From: Alligator mississippiensis
Taxonomy: Eukaryota > Chordata > Crocodylia > Alligatoridae
Reading direction: 5' to 3'
Length of the DNA stretch: 64,000 nt
Assembly (NCBI RefSeq): GCF_030867095.1
Contig: NC_081831.1
Coordinates: forward strand, 19,444,001 to 19,508,000
Positions 52,421-64,000 of the stretch are shown here, one piece after another; the first letter of the stretch is position 1, and every line of letters starts with the position of its first letter. Below the pieces are notes generated by a model. The model was given only the letters and a program-made list of their open reading frames with translations. It did no database searches and was not told where the DNA came from. The position numbers and the translations under genes are program-made.

Positions 52421-55165
52421 GGTAGAGCTGTGGAGTACAAGGAAATAACTTCTGTGCTGAGCCTATCCAGACCTAGGGGCCATGTACTTGTTGAACCATG
52501 GTTTGTGGGGCATAGGTATAATAGCTTGGGCCCTGACTTATCACTTCAGTCACTGGGACTAAGACAAAGGAGAAGTAGACTGTAACCTTCCCTGCTACAA
52601 CCTCTTTGGTCTCCAAAACTGCTCCTGGTAGAGCAAGTCCATCTTTTCCCTTGTTTAGCCCTCAGAAGGGTTGGCTCAGCCTGTCTCCATGAGACAGCTG
52701 TACCAATTCAATCAAATGCATTAAGAATTAGATGTAGATGGATGGCTGATTTGATCCTAAGAGTTCAGTAGCACATTATTGAGCTTGTTACCACTAAATG
52801 TGACATGAATAAATCATTTGAAATCCTGGCAGAGCTTTCACAATTGAACCATCATCCACTAAACTATAGGCTCCCATTTCTGGCACCAAAGGAAACCGTG
52901 TTACATTTTTACATGGTTAAGATGCAGTTAAACTTGTGTGACTGCAGCACATATGTTAGCATCTGTAATAATTTTAGTGTCAATGGGGGCATTTTTAGGA
53001 GTGCTTATGTGAAATTTAGCAAAAACTCCACTGCAAGTCAAAGGGACTTTTACTTCTAAAACCTTTAGGCACTTTTTGAAACTCTCCTCCAAGAGGTGTT
53101 TATTTTAGTAGCCTCCTAATAAATTATTGAGTAAGAAAAATGAAAAAATCCTACCCATTGTGACAAATGTAATCACAGTCTATTACTGAGAAGGTTATGA
53201 GAAGATTCTTTAGTTGATGCTTTTCACATATTTCTTTACCATAAGCCAATTTTGGCATCAGTAAGCTATACTTTAGTAGAGAATAAATACATTATTTGAA
53301 TTAAAGCCTCCTTATAGATTCTTTAAGCCACAGCAGGCTTCAGGCAATGGGTTCTGGCTCCTGTTCTGTAAATTAGTTTCCTAATTGCTGTGTCCAGTGC
53401 TACAAGAAAAATATGCTTTAAAATGTGTCAGACAAGGTCACTCACATAAAGCTATTACAATGTAAAGCTGCTATAATTACATAAGTGATACACGAATAAT
53501 CAGCAAATGGAGTCACATACACTCACTGTTTTACAGCCCTCTAAACATTTAGACATTGGCAAGAAAAGAGACAAGGACAATGGAAGAAGAGGCAACAGTT
53601 CTTGTGAGTGATATCTTTTATTGGACCAACTGCATGGTTGGGATACCCAAAAGCTTGCCTATGTTTATCTCAGTGCCCATCCTCAGGCTTCTGGGAGAGA
53701 CAGCAGAAGTAGAAGAGGGAACAAAATCTTGTGTAAATTCGATATGGTATATCTGGCCTCTTAGGCACCTGACCACTGAAAAGGACCATGACATAATTTA
53801 TGTTCAGGCTTTATAAAACCTGGAATCATTTCAGGTATCAATTGGCTTATATGCCAGGCCATGAATACTAAACTACATCCTGTTTATGAACTGGTCCAAA
53901 TCCCATTTAAATTCATAAAAAGTTACTTACTGAATTCACTGGCAACTGCATCATCCCGTAGGGATGTGCCATTTACAAAGGGTGTGCAGATCTAAGGTTT
54001 CTAATGTCCTGGAGTGTGCCACATGACTGCGGATTGCACATCAGAGATCATATACCTAGGAACCCTTTTCACATTTAGAGCATTTTAAGAGTTTTTGATA
54101 GCGACTTCACATTTAAGTCTACAATTCCCTGTCCCTTGTTAATGCTTTCCCCTTTCTATTAAAAGAGAAATATTCTAATTGTAATGAGTTGGAAGAAGGT
54201 GTATGTGTGTGTGGGGGGGGAGATGTAGCTTTCTGTCAAGCAGGGTTTTGGGTGAATTTTTGCTAGTTATATATATTGTTAAGACCTGAGAACCAGAAAA
54301 GTAATCAGTTTCCTGGTGTTCTCTTTGAAATATCATACTCAATAATTGATTAAGCACGGGCCTCACTTTAAGAATGTGAGGAGCACCATTTATTCAATGA
54401 AACTTACTCATGAACTTGAAGTGAAGCATGTGCTTAAATTTTTGGCTAAATAGAAATGGGATGATTCATCTCTTATGTACTTGCTTGAGTGCCTAACTCA
54501 AATAAGGCCTTAGTGGCTGATTTCATGTTGCATGTATTTATCATCCTTTTTTAATCAAATGTGAAAATAATTAGTACACTAGAAAGGCCATCTTTAAACT
54601 TGTATGTCTTTTGTTTTCTTGTGAGTCATTGGATTCCTTTTCTTTGAGTGCATGAAGGAACTCTTTTATGACAGGTTATTCTTCATTTTGTACCATCTCA
54701 GTAAGGATTTCATTTTTCGAGACAGATGTATATTTTACTCCTCTCACATTCAGGCTGCCTGATGGACAGCAAAGGATTGTTCTTTCTACATTGCCAATAA
54801 GAACTGCATCAGTTTTTGTCTCCCTTACATAAAGGAAGAAGTGAGTGGAGTTTTGTCATAGCAAGTACCCACAGACTGCGCCAGAAAATAAATAAACCCT
54901 GTGGAAATTGTTTTTAAAAAGAAAAGAAAATATCCCTCTTTGGCTCCTCTCTCACTGAGTAGCACTGTCAAGGTGATCTTTCCATGGCAACATAAACAGT
55001 CTTGTCAATGGTATTAAACATTAATGAAAGAGCGATTCATCTCTCCATCCACACATATGCACAAAACCCCACTTGTCTTTTCATTGTTGTCCTGGAAGAA
55101 TGTGACAGGGCTGGAAAAAGTCCTCCTTCAACTGAGATGTAATGGGAAGACATGTGATGGCTTTG
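52421..55165. other. Intergenic, almost nothing recognised
   Basis: Apart from the GATATC-ACCAAC copy at 53605-53705, the stretch is A+T-rich with frames below 100 codons. I see no exon of the genes that flank TEKT3 in mammals. Confidence 0.55.
53605..53705. repeat. GATATC-ACCAAC family copy
   Basis: GAGTGATATCTTTTATTGGA, CCAACTGCATGGTTGGGATA, CCAAAAGCTTGCC and CATCCTCAGGCTTCTGGGAG are in family order, with a shorter form lacking the tail block. Related fragments are visible at 34845-34925, 35308-35430 and 41395-41465. Confidence 0.6.
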
Positions 55166-55170
55166 TCTTA

Positions 55171-55328
55171 GGGCTTGTTCACATAAAGAAATTTACAGAC
55201 GGAACCATGCTAGTATTGTATCTCACCAGTTGTGTGTTTCCACGAGTGTCCACATACGTTGTTAGAGTAGATCTATAATGATATACTGGCATAGTTAAGT
55301 TGGTAATTTTCCCTGTGTAGACATGTCC
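55171..55328. mobile_element. Small MITE with TTA flanks
   Basis: GGGCTTGTTCACATA at the left and TGTGTAGACATGTCC at the right are imperfect inverted repeats flanked by TTA on both sides (55168-55170 and 55329-55331). A 3-bp T(A/T)A-type duplication suggests a Harbinger-type origin; this is inference from a single short duplication. Confidence 0.5.
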
Positions 55329-55764
55329 TTAATCAAACGGACGTGCCAGTTCAGAGTGAAGACATGTTATTGTGAACAAACACCACAGGAAATACACTAA
55401 ATGTTTTTTTTAAGGTTTTTTGTTTGTTTGTTTTGGTTTTGGTTGTTTTTTGCAAACGTTATTTTCTATTGCAACAGATTTGGAGGAAGTTACATAAATA
55501 TATTATTGTGAACTGCCAGACATTCAATTTCCTCAGTGCCATTACTACTGCTACTGCTGCTATTACTACTATTAATTCTACAACAGTACCTGGAGGCCTG
55601 AATTGTGACTAGGTCCCCATTATGCCAGGCAGGCACTATAGGAACATTTGGCAAGGAACAGCCCACTGCCTAAAAATGCCTTCTAACTCCCCAGCCCAGC
55701 CTCTGGCTTCTTTACTTTTCATTCCATGAAAGAAGAGCACACACCAACTGCTGAAACTTCCTTA

Positions 55765-55912
55765 GCCTGACGAAGGGTTTTTGAACCCGAAAGCTTGCTT
55801 AATAACTATTCTCCAACTATTTGGGTTGGTCTAATAAAAGATATCAGATTCACCCAAGGAACCTTGTCTGCCTATGTCCTTAGACTAACACGGCTACAGC
55901 CTACACCCCTAC
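55765..55912 (+). repeat. Copy of the GATATC-ACCAAC interspersed family
   Basis: This copy reads CTTAGCCTGACGAAGGGTTT, AAGCTTGCTTAATAACTATT, TTGGTCTAATAAAAGATATC, GAACCTTGTCTGCCTATGTC and ACTAACACGGCTACAGCCTA. It is the clearest single-copy version in the window and could serve as the reference for the family. Confidence 0.8.
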
Positions 55913-55924
55913 AATCTAACTAAA

Positions 55925-56060
55925 CAGACAGACAGAGGGTGGGAGCTGTACCGACTTGCCCATGATCACAGAGTGGGACAGTGGCAGAGCTAGAAACAGA
56001 ATGCAGCTATCACTTACTTTGAGACTGCTGCCCTATCTACTAAGCCATGCTGTCTCCCCT
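55925..56060 (-). repeat. MIR-like fragment
   Basis: ACTTGCCCATGATCACAGAGT, then GGCAGAGCTAGAAACAGAATG resemble the MIR core element. The surrounding bases are degraded and strand is assigned by this core alone. Confidence 0.45.
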
Positions 56061-56102
56061 TGCATACCTCAGTGATCAGTCTTGTGCCTAGTTTTGCTTA
56101 AT

Positions 56103-57047
56103 GGTTAGAGACAGACATTATACATAAACCGGTTAAGTGATCAGAAATTGGTTTAAATCTATAACAGAACAGATGTTCAGTGCACATAAACCAGTTTCAA
56201 AATGGCGGAAATTGATTTGAGATAAACCTGGTTAAATGTAGTATCAAACTGGTTTATGCAATGTCTGTCCTAGACCCCTCCCTGGTTTAACTTAAACCAG
56301 AGACACCCAGCATCCTAGATGCTTTTCAGCCCTGGGTAGGGCTCTCAACTCCACAGCAGAGCTGGCTCCACCCCTCTGCTCCCTGGGTGGAGCTCAGCAG
56401 AGACTTTCAGGCACAGCAGCATCTGCCTGGCTTCCCCTGGGCCCAACCCCCACCTCGCCACTCACTGATCAAGCAGAGATCCCTCCCTCCTCTCTCCCAC
56501 AGTACAGACCATAGCAGTATGTGGTATGCTAGCTAATGCTGAGAGGTGTCTGTGTAAGGTGGACAGGACAGTGTCCATTTAGGGCTTTTTGGAGCTAATC
56601 AGCAGGTAGCTGGTAATGTCCCTCTGTTCCTTCCTTGGAAAAAGTTCTTTAAGAAGAGCTTGAACTAATGAGAGAGGCTTTTGTTTTGCTGATGAGCTAA
56701 TACATGCTGTGTAACTCCCTGCTGTGTAAGTAAATGCTGTGTAACTCCCTGCTGGCTCCATCACTGGTCAGAAGAGCAACAAGTGGGGGGGGGACCCCCC
56801 TCCCTAATCACAGTGTCCTGTGGGGGCCTGGCTATGCCCCACCTCAGCTCAGCACAGTGAAAGGGAAGGGAGGGCTGATCTAGTGCCCCCCGGCTTCTAG
56901 CCTGAGTCACTGCAGGCATGTGCCTGCATTTCTTCAGTCTAGAGGGGATGCCTGTACACTTGCAAACTGTTTCAGCCTAGCCAGGTTAGTTTAACCTGAA
57001 AGACTGAATCAATTCAGGCTCAGGCTTTTTTAATGTCTGTCCCTAAC
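56103..57047. mobile_element. Inverted-repeat DNA element (GACAGACATTA ends, TTTAAACC-rich)
   Basis: The left end GGTTAGAGACAGACATTA and right end TAATGTCTGTCCCTAACC are inverted repeats. The left 250 bp is packed with AAACCAGTTT / AAACTGGTTT words. No target duplication is clear. A partial inverted copy is at about 26300-26620. I do not recognise the family; the end structure suggests a hAT-like non-autonomous element. Confidence 0.65.
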
Positions 57048-57089
57048 CAATATGCTGAGTAGTAACCTTGGTAAAAGAAGTAAAAGTGT

Positions 57090-58728
57090 GTGGCTATGAT
57101 ATGCTAATGACACAAAGTTGGGGGCATTGTAAAGTCCTTCTACAAATACATAGCGAGCAAAAGGAAGGTGCAGTGTAACATAGGGGCCCTGCAGGACAAA
57201 TCAGGACAGTTGGTGGTTGATGGAAGGAAAAAGACAGAGCTCTTCAGTGAGTTCTTTGCTTCAGTATTCCTAAGTACTGACCAAGATAGTTCCCCCACCT
57301 TGAACATAGACAGATGTCCAAAAGGCACCAGACTGCCAAAGGTTAGTGCTGACTTAGTTAAGGAGCACTTGGAAGGGCTGGATGGGTACAAGTCAGCTGG
57401 CCCGGATGACCTCCATCCACAGGTGCTGAAGGAATTGGCCAGTGTCATAGCTGAGCCACTGGCACAGCTGTTTGAGCACTCATGGTGCTCCAGCCAGGTC
57501 CCTGAGGACTGGAAAAGGGCCAATGTGGTGCCCATTTTTAAGAAAGGGAGAAGGGATGAGCCAGGTAACTTTAGGACAGTCAGTCTTACTTCTATCCCTG
57601 GGAAAATACTGGAAAAAATCATCAAAGAGCGCATTTTTGAAGGCCCAGCAGGGGAAATGATGCTGAAAGGAAACCAGCATGGATTCATCACAGGTAGATC
57701 CTGCCTGACAAACCTGATAGCCTTTTATGGCCAGGTCACACACTGCCTTCACACAGGAGCTGAGGCTGATGTCATCTACCTGGATTATAAGAAGGCCTTC
57801 GACACAGTTTCGCAGCCTATTCTCATAGGGAAGCTAGAAGGCTGTGGCATGGATACTTATACAGTCAGGTGGGTGGCCAACTGGCTTAGGGACTGCACCT
57901 AGAGAGTGGTGGTGGTCAGGTTGTTCTCAGCCTGGAAGGAGGTGGGCAGTGGGGTCCCGCAGGGTTCAGTCCTTGGACCGGTGTTATTTAATATCTTCAT
58001 CAGCAATTTGGATGAGGGTGTGGACAGGACCCTCTCCAAGTTCACAGATGATACCAAGTTATGGGACAAAGTTAACACACCGGAGGGCAGGGAGCAGATA
58101 CAGGCTGATCTGGACAGGTTGGATCAATGGGCAGAACAAAATAGGATGCAATTCAACAAAGATAAATGTAAGGCATTCCACCTAGGGAGGAGGAATCCCC
58201 AGCACACCTACAGGTTGGGGGATGACCTCCTCAGCAGCTCAGCGGCTGAGAGGAATCTTGGAGTCATAGCTGACTCCAAGATGAACATGAGATGGCAGTG
58301 TAATGAGGCCATCAACAAGGCCAATCGCACCTTGTTGTGTATTAGCAGATGCATGACCAACAGATCAAGGGAGGTGATGCTCCTCCTCTATGCAGCATTG
58401 GTCAGGCCGCAGTTCGAGTACTGTGTCCAGTTTTGGGTGCCGCACTTCAAGAGGGACACAGAGGATCTGGAGAGGGTTCAGAGGAGGGCCACCCACATGA
58501 TTAGTAGCCTCCGTGAAAGACCGTATGAGGAGAGGTTGAGAGATCTGGATCTCTTCAGCCTTCATAAGAGACGTCTGAGGGGAGACCTTGAGGTCTTCAA
58601 GAGGAGGCTTGATAGTCTTCTGGCTGGGGTCATCTGACCTCGGTCCTCTTTCCTGCCAGGGGCAGGGGGTTGGACACAATGATCCTTTGTGGTTCCTTCT
58701 GACTCTACAATCTATGAATCTATGAATA
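57090..58728 (+). mobile_element. CR1 LINE, 5'-truncated, with internal deletion
   Basis: ORF2 sequence begins at about 57130 and runs to a stop at 58637. It is followed by GTTGGACACAATGATCCTTT and a tail with two ATCTATGA units (58710-58727). It is moderately diverged from the young copies. The stretch 57090-57125 also looks like CR1 (ATGACACAAAGTT) but out of order, so the 5' junction may be rearranged. Confidence 0.88.
57168..58637 (+). pseudogene. CR1 RT, one in-frame stop and an in-frame deletion
   Basis: One frame is interrupted only by TAG at 57900-57902, in the block that reads TQRVVVD in the intact copies, so probably CAG changed to TAG. It shows RANVVPIFKKGRRDEPGNFR, DVIYLDYKKAFDTVSQPILI, GVPQGSVLGPVLFNIF and FTDDTKLWD at the active site (FADD changed to FTDD). 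Near the C-terminus KRRLRGDL joins directly to EVFKRRLDSLLAGVI. The other copies have about 70 more residues between these blocks, so this copy carries a frame-preserving deletion. Confidence 0.87.
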
Positions 58729-59540
58729 AATATAGGGCAAGATTGGGATATCGTATAAAAAGAACTGAATGACCAAGAAGGGTGAAATAATAGAAATAGG
58801 ATGAAAACAACAGGACCAGAATGCTAGTTTATGTACTTCAGGACTAATAACAAAAACTTTCTGCTGTAAGCTGTTGGCTCATTAGTTGGAAAGAACTGAG
58901 TAGAAGAACGTGGGAATACTTGCTGATGCCAAGGGGTGATACTCTATTTTCTCCTGGTCACCTAAATAGTAATTTTTGGTTGCTTACAGGGCATTTTTGG
59001 CTTTTAAGTGCCTAGAAGAATTCTGTTCCTGGTTGCACAGTCTTGCACACATGGAAAACTACTTGTGACCATATAATAGCACAGACTGGCAAGCAGGAGA
59101 GTTATATCTTCCACCCCTCCCCACAACCAACTGGGGTGCTCACCTGAGAAACCAAAGGAACTGGATTCTAGGCCACTCCTCACCCAAACAAAGCCTGAAC
59201 TTGTATCTCTCAAGTTTGCCAGCACACCAGTAATCCCTGCACTACAGATTAGCCCTTCTCTAATACCTTTTCTGAAAATGGTCACCTAGGTAGCTGTGAG
59301 CAAGAGGTATGTCAGAGATATGTGAAGCCAGAAGGATGATCACAAGACCAAGTGTGTGAGGCTCAGTGACATGGATGCTGTTCTGGGATTGAAAGGGTCC
59401 TGGTTCCAACTGGGGCCCTTGCTCCAGTGAAGCAGAAGGAGTACTTCTTTTGCACTGCCCTCCATCTATTTTTTCCAATGACAATGACAGTGGCTCAGCT
59501 TAAAGGGTGTACTGGAAAAGAGCCTAATTAAAGGCTGACC

Positions 59541-59665
59541 AGTGATGTGGTGTTTAGAGTACTGTTCTGGGAGGTCAGAGATACCCATGTTCAGACCCTT
59601 CTGGCTGAGGAAGGCCTAAAACACAGATCTCTAGATTCCCAAGTGCATACCCTAACCCCTAAGCT
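59541..59665 (+). repeat. tRNA-like SINE fragment
   Basis: CCAGTGATGTGGTGTTTAGAGTACTGTTCTGGGAGGTCAG is A-box-like and ACCCATGTTCAGACCCTTCTGGC is B-box-like. Then GATCTCTAGATTCCCAAGTGCATACCCTAACCCCTAAGCTC is the inverted 3' half seen in the family. It is related to the copy at 14815. Confidence 0.55.
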
Positions 59666-62504
59666 CTGGGGCAAAAGAAGAAGAACCACCCCTTTCTGTT
59701 CCCCAGTCTGAGTACAGGAGTCATGGGTTTTGGCTGGCTCCAGTATCAGGTGTCTCAGGCCCCTGACAGATATTATTTCCCTCAAACAACAGATACTGTT
59801 GCTGGATGGAAACTGTTGCTTTTGTTGCCTGCTTCACGTTCACAGGTCAAGCTATCCAGAAGGGAAAATGGCCTGAGAACTTGCTCTGCCAGAACTTGCC
59901 AGCAAGACCATGCTGCTGCACACGCTGCTTCCAAATGAGAAATTGTCCATGGCTAGCCAGCTGTGAGGGGTCAATGGAGCAGTCACAGGTTATTGCTCCA
60001 CCTCTCTACTGCAGCTGCTGTTTTTTTGCTGCAGGCAAAAGAAAAAAAGTTTTCTGCCTTTTGAAAAAAAAAGTGTGTTTTATGGGGGGAGCAGGGGGAG
60101 GAAGAAGAGGGGAGTTGTTGAAATGTCGTATTCCAGTAAATATAGTAGCTAGCCAGGATGGAATAGAATGTCAGCCTGGATGACTATGCAGTAGAGTTGT
60201 AAAAAAGCTATATTACACCTTAAATGCATCAAAGTATTTCCAAAACAGCCAAGGAAGTATAATAAACACATCTGCTTATACATGCACTATATGTATGTAG
60301 GGGGAGGGGGAGGGTAAACACCATTAAAGAAGAGGAGTTATTAAGTTTAAAGACAATGATGGTACAAGAATAAGTAGGTATAACTCTAGCCAAGTTACGT
60401 TCTGATTTTCCTATTAAATCTGCCTATAAATTAGGGGAAACTTTACAGCCACTAATGAGTGTACTCAGGGGGCCGGGAGTGGTTAGGGAGGAATCACTGG
60501 GACACAGTCAAGACTCCCAAAGGAAGTATCCACTGCTGATTAAGTTTTGCTATAGTTAGGCACTGCTCCACTCCAAGGGCCTCTGGGTGTAACCAAAACC
60601 TTAGGCACTTGGGATCTATTTATCTGAACCTCCTAGAATGTATAAGGTCTTGGATCAATGGTTCCAGTATCAGCCTATCACTAATACACATTCCAAACAC
60701 AAGTACTGCTTATATCTATGTATTATTTATTTTAAACTATAATCTAGTTTGTGCTTAGCACTGGGTATATGAGAGATATTGTCCCTGGTGAAATAAGATT
60801 ACTTTTTAAATGGTTATACACATGGAAAAGGAGCCACTATTGCCTGTATTCCTTTGATACTATACCTCAGGTTTTGTCATCTACCTCCAGGTGCCACTTC
60901 ATGTTATCAAATTTAGGAGCTGTTTGTTCAATGGGGGGTTATCAAGATAAAACATGTATATTTTAAAGCACTGCAGCCTGTAATACTGATGGCAACTCTG
61001 CTTATCAAATAAAACCACCATATATATCTTTGTTGACTTTTTGCATTTCATTGAAACTGCATGAAGAAAAAAAAAAGCCAATCTTACATCTTGCTTGTAG
61101 CAGAAGTGGGTCACATCTGATATTCTAGTGCTGAACAGTCTTGACCTTTGAGAAAGTTTGGATGTATTCCCCAAATGTCTCAGTAGCCATTTTTGCTATA
61201 ATCAGCTGAACCAAACTCCCACAGAAGAGCACATCAACAAACCTTGTGGGGAAAGCTGTGTACAGGTCAAGGTCCAATCTGGACAGTCTAGTAAAGTCCC
61301 AGTAGGGTTTTGGTGTACCAGTTGTTGGACTCTGAAGATTACAAAGGGATGGTTACAATTTTTTGAAAAGCACAATTATTTTCATTTAAACTTTAAAAAT
61401 TCAAATAGTTCTAACAGTATTAGCTTTGGTAAAATGTCCTGATTTTATTTTTAAAATTTAAATCGCAAAGCTTAAATGTAGCAGACCAAATCTGCTACTT
61501 AAAATCTCTTCAACGACCGTGACCCACCAAACAAAGGTAACATTTCTTTCCAGCATTGCTCTGTAACAGATTGTAGAACCATCGTTAAGATGTCATCACA
61601 TAAATGTTTTGCTTAGTACTTAATCTCACATTACATGTGATTTTTATCCTCAGCACACTGCGGTCCACTTAGCCAGATGGAGTATGTGATGCGTATTTAA
61701 AAAACAACAGAATAGAGGTGACTGTTAGATTTATTCCTCCATATGTGACAAGTATTTCCAAACAGTTTAGATAAAAGGTGTGTCCTGACAGGTTCCTGAA
61801 CGTTCACCAGAGTAAGGTTTATCATGGCAGGCACTGGAGAGATGAAAGATTCTCAAATTAATTTGGCGGGGTGACCTATTTGAAGATGGTGTTTAGAGCA
61901 TGCAGCTTTGTAAAGTGGGATCCTTTGCCTTGGAGCCCTGGACACAAAACAAGGTTCTGCTCCAAAAGGGGCCAAAGGGCCAGCTTTTGGCTGGAGTGTG
62001 AGGCTATGGTTTTTATTTTCAAACTAGCTTCATCAAGCAGGATGACATTTAAGTTCAATGATGCATGGTGCCTTATTCCCTGAGGCTCCTTGGCACATTC
62101 CAGCCTACGGCATGCCAGGAAAGGTATAATTACAATACTTCACTTCAGTTTGGCACAAGGAGAGGTTGCTGTGCTGAGGCCCAAAAAGAGATCAAGAAGT
62201 TTGGGCCACGTGCTTTTTAAGATAGGTCACATGCACATTTATCCTACAAAGATGCCTACAGGAGCAACGTGCAGAGGGGAAGAATGGACGGAGGAGACTA
62301 TGGCTGTTATGAGTTGACAATTAATTCTGCTTTGTCAAGAACCTTATGTCAGAGTCCATGGGCTGAATGCTGGAAGCTCCTCATTAGTACACTTTTCAAA
62401 TGCTTTCATTTGCCTCCTGTCATGCTGGAGGCCAAATCTAGGGCCTACCTCAGGATTGGGAGACACAGCTGAGGTCCAAAGGGAGCATGCCAAGTCAGAG
62501 TGTA

Positions 62505-62690
62505 GGGAAGCCAGAAGATCGACCTAGGGAACCAAGTCCGAGATCCAGAGGGTCAGACAGAGTGCAGGGTCAGGAAGTGGCCAGATCAGGTATCCAGGAA
62601 ATCAGACCAAAATAGGGTCAGGTATCCAAAGGGTCAGGCGAAACTCAGGATCCATGGGCAAGCTGGGTCAGATATCCAGAGAGTCTGCCA
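62505..62690. repeat. Degenerate minisatellite, GATCCAGAGGGTCAG-type unit
   Basis: Units include GAGATCCAGAGGGTCAGAC, CAGGTATCCAGGAAATCAGAC, CAGGTATCCAAAGGGTCAGGC and CAGATATCCAGAGAGTCTGCC. Spacing varies between about 26 and 60 bp, so it is a decayed tandem array with interrupted periodicity. No gene is associated. Confidence 0.55.
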
Positions 62691-64000
62691 GCAAGCCAGT
62701 AGCAGCACAAGCCAAGGATGCAGCAGTCTAGGAGCAAGGTTGAATCTTGTTGCTCAGACGCTTCCTCTTCCTGGTCAGGAGTTAATATTGGAAGGGATGA
62801 GGGGTCAACTGACCCTTGCTGGCCACTTTTGTGGTAGGGAGTGGGCATATAGCTAGGCCCAGCTGGAGGGCTTTGGCCACCTGTGTCCACCCGTATGCTT
62901 TGCTGGGGAGGTGGCAGACCAGGATGAGTAGCTATGCCAGGCAAGATGAGGCCACAGCCTGAGATGTCAGCAGTTCTTTCCAGCTAAACTCAGTGGAGGA
63001 CTGTGCTTTTCCTACCCCTTTCTTTAAACCTGGGGGTGTAGAACAAGCTGGGATATAATACTCTTTGTTCATTCTCTGGGGCAAATGCTCAGGCCTCTGC
63101 TTACAGACCTCAGAGAGGCTCAGCATGTCCATGCTATAGTCAAAAGGTGTTGAAGTAGCTCATGGAGACATACCTAACTTTCAACTAATTGGCTCCGACA
63201 GTGCAAGGAGTGTGGACAGGCACCGAGCTCGGCATGGGCTGCAGAACCCATCTGAGAAACAGTAAAGACCTGAGTGGGCAACCCATGCTGAGTGCCACGC
63301 TGCCACGCCTTCTCTGCTGGATGTACCTGACAGTTTGTTGAAAGCTAGCTCGAGTATGTCCACACAAACTGGAGTGGTGTAGGCACATTTCCCCAGACAT
63401 CTGAATTTTCTTGGTACGCAAGTAGAATGTGCTGCATTATGACACTGAAGCAGCACAAGTAAAGAGATAAAGCAGGTTCCTCTAGGAGGATATATTGCCA
63501 GGAATGTAAATACCACCTTGCACTGACCACACACTCAAGTCTAGATGCTGTATGATGAGTCAGCTGCAACAGCTCATTGTCACAGTGCCAAAGGGTACAG
63601 CTTGCCTACCCTGTGAAAGGCTAATTCACAGTACAATTGGTTTATGTCCAGAGCCTCCTGTTCCCTAGCACAGAGCAGGGGCAAGAGAGAGAACACCAGA
63701 TCCGTCTCTCTATGTCCTTGCTAGCCAATACTACACGCAGTGCAGCTTTGGGTACGCAGAGCCAGGCATGGAGGTCTGCTATTGCTGAGGAAATAACTTC
63801 CCCCTTCCTTAAACCTTATAGGGCCACCACCTGCATGCAGCAGTTAGAATTTATATGGTCCCCAAATTTCCCATAGCATGGCTATTCATATTCCTCATGC
63901 ACACTGATAGGGTAGAGCTCATGGGCCCTGAATAGCACTGAGAAGCTGACAGTTAAATGCCACAAAAGGTATTTTGTTGATGAGCCCTTAATTGCTGAGC

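Larger units (their letters stand above)
58729..64000. other. Intergenic, no gene recognised
   Basis: Apart from the tRNA-like SINE and the minisatellite, I see short random frames (up to 125 codons), a purine-rich patch at 60040-60120 and A+T-rich DNA. Nothing resembles CDRT4 or TVP23, the genes next to TEKT3 in mammals. Confidence 0.5.

Noticed and set aside
51855-52448. Several overlapping METG / FPWKP-containing frames
   Set aside because: They result from inverted copies of a TTTCCATGGAGACC word within a hAT MITE, not from a gene.

Overview
This is vertebrate nuclear DNA, almost certainly from a reptile-grade amniote. A crocodilian is my best guess and a turtle is possible. The reasons are long introns with AT-rich non-coding sequence, several CR1 LINEs of very different ages (including two young copies), many non-autonomous hAT-type DNA elements with intact 8-bp target duplications, MIR-like and tRNA-like SINE debris, and no Alu, L1 or B1 sequence that I could recognise. 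The species call is inference.

The only conventional protein-coding gene I can support is TEKT3 (tektin-3), on the minus strand. Seven coding exons lie between 37374 and 18514. They join in frame to exactly 490 codons plus a stop, with GT-AG introns throughout and the tektin signature nonapeptide RPNVELCRD intact. A probable non-coding first exon ends at a strong donor at 44501. Behind it is a short promoter-like block (44650-44725) with two RFX X-box-like sites and a CCAAT box, as expected for a ciliary gene. The transcription unit therefore spans about 26 kb.

Layout: 1-3890 holds no gene I recognise. 3960-7515 is a near-full-length plus-strand CR1 with an ORF1 esterase-domain remnant and an ORF2 (endonuclease plus reverse transcriptase) broken only by two in-frame stops. 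8247-10768 is an older minus-strand CR1 split by a younger CR1 whose RT frame is open and whose truncated end carries a 38-bp unit in triplicate. 13115-14078 is an old CR1. 14080-18350 holds hAT, tRNA-like SINE and foldback debris. 18350-44730 is TEKT3 with its intronic repeats: hAT elements, MIR, microsatellites, a Z-DNA-prone tract and a cluster of perfect palindromes. 44730-56100 is intergenic, with hAT elements, repeated copies of one unnamed interspersed family, and a 5S-rRNA-like sequence. 56100-57047 is another inverted-repeat element. 57090-58728 is a degraded CR1 with an internal in-frame deletion. 58730-64000 is intergenic, with a tRNA-like SINE and a degenerate minisatellite.

There is no operon-like or multi-gene system here. 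The notable biology is a conserved axonemal gene in a landscape of nested transposons. I saw no CRISPR array, retroviral gene or toxin gene.
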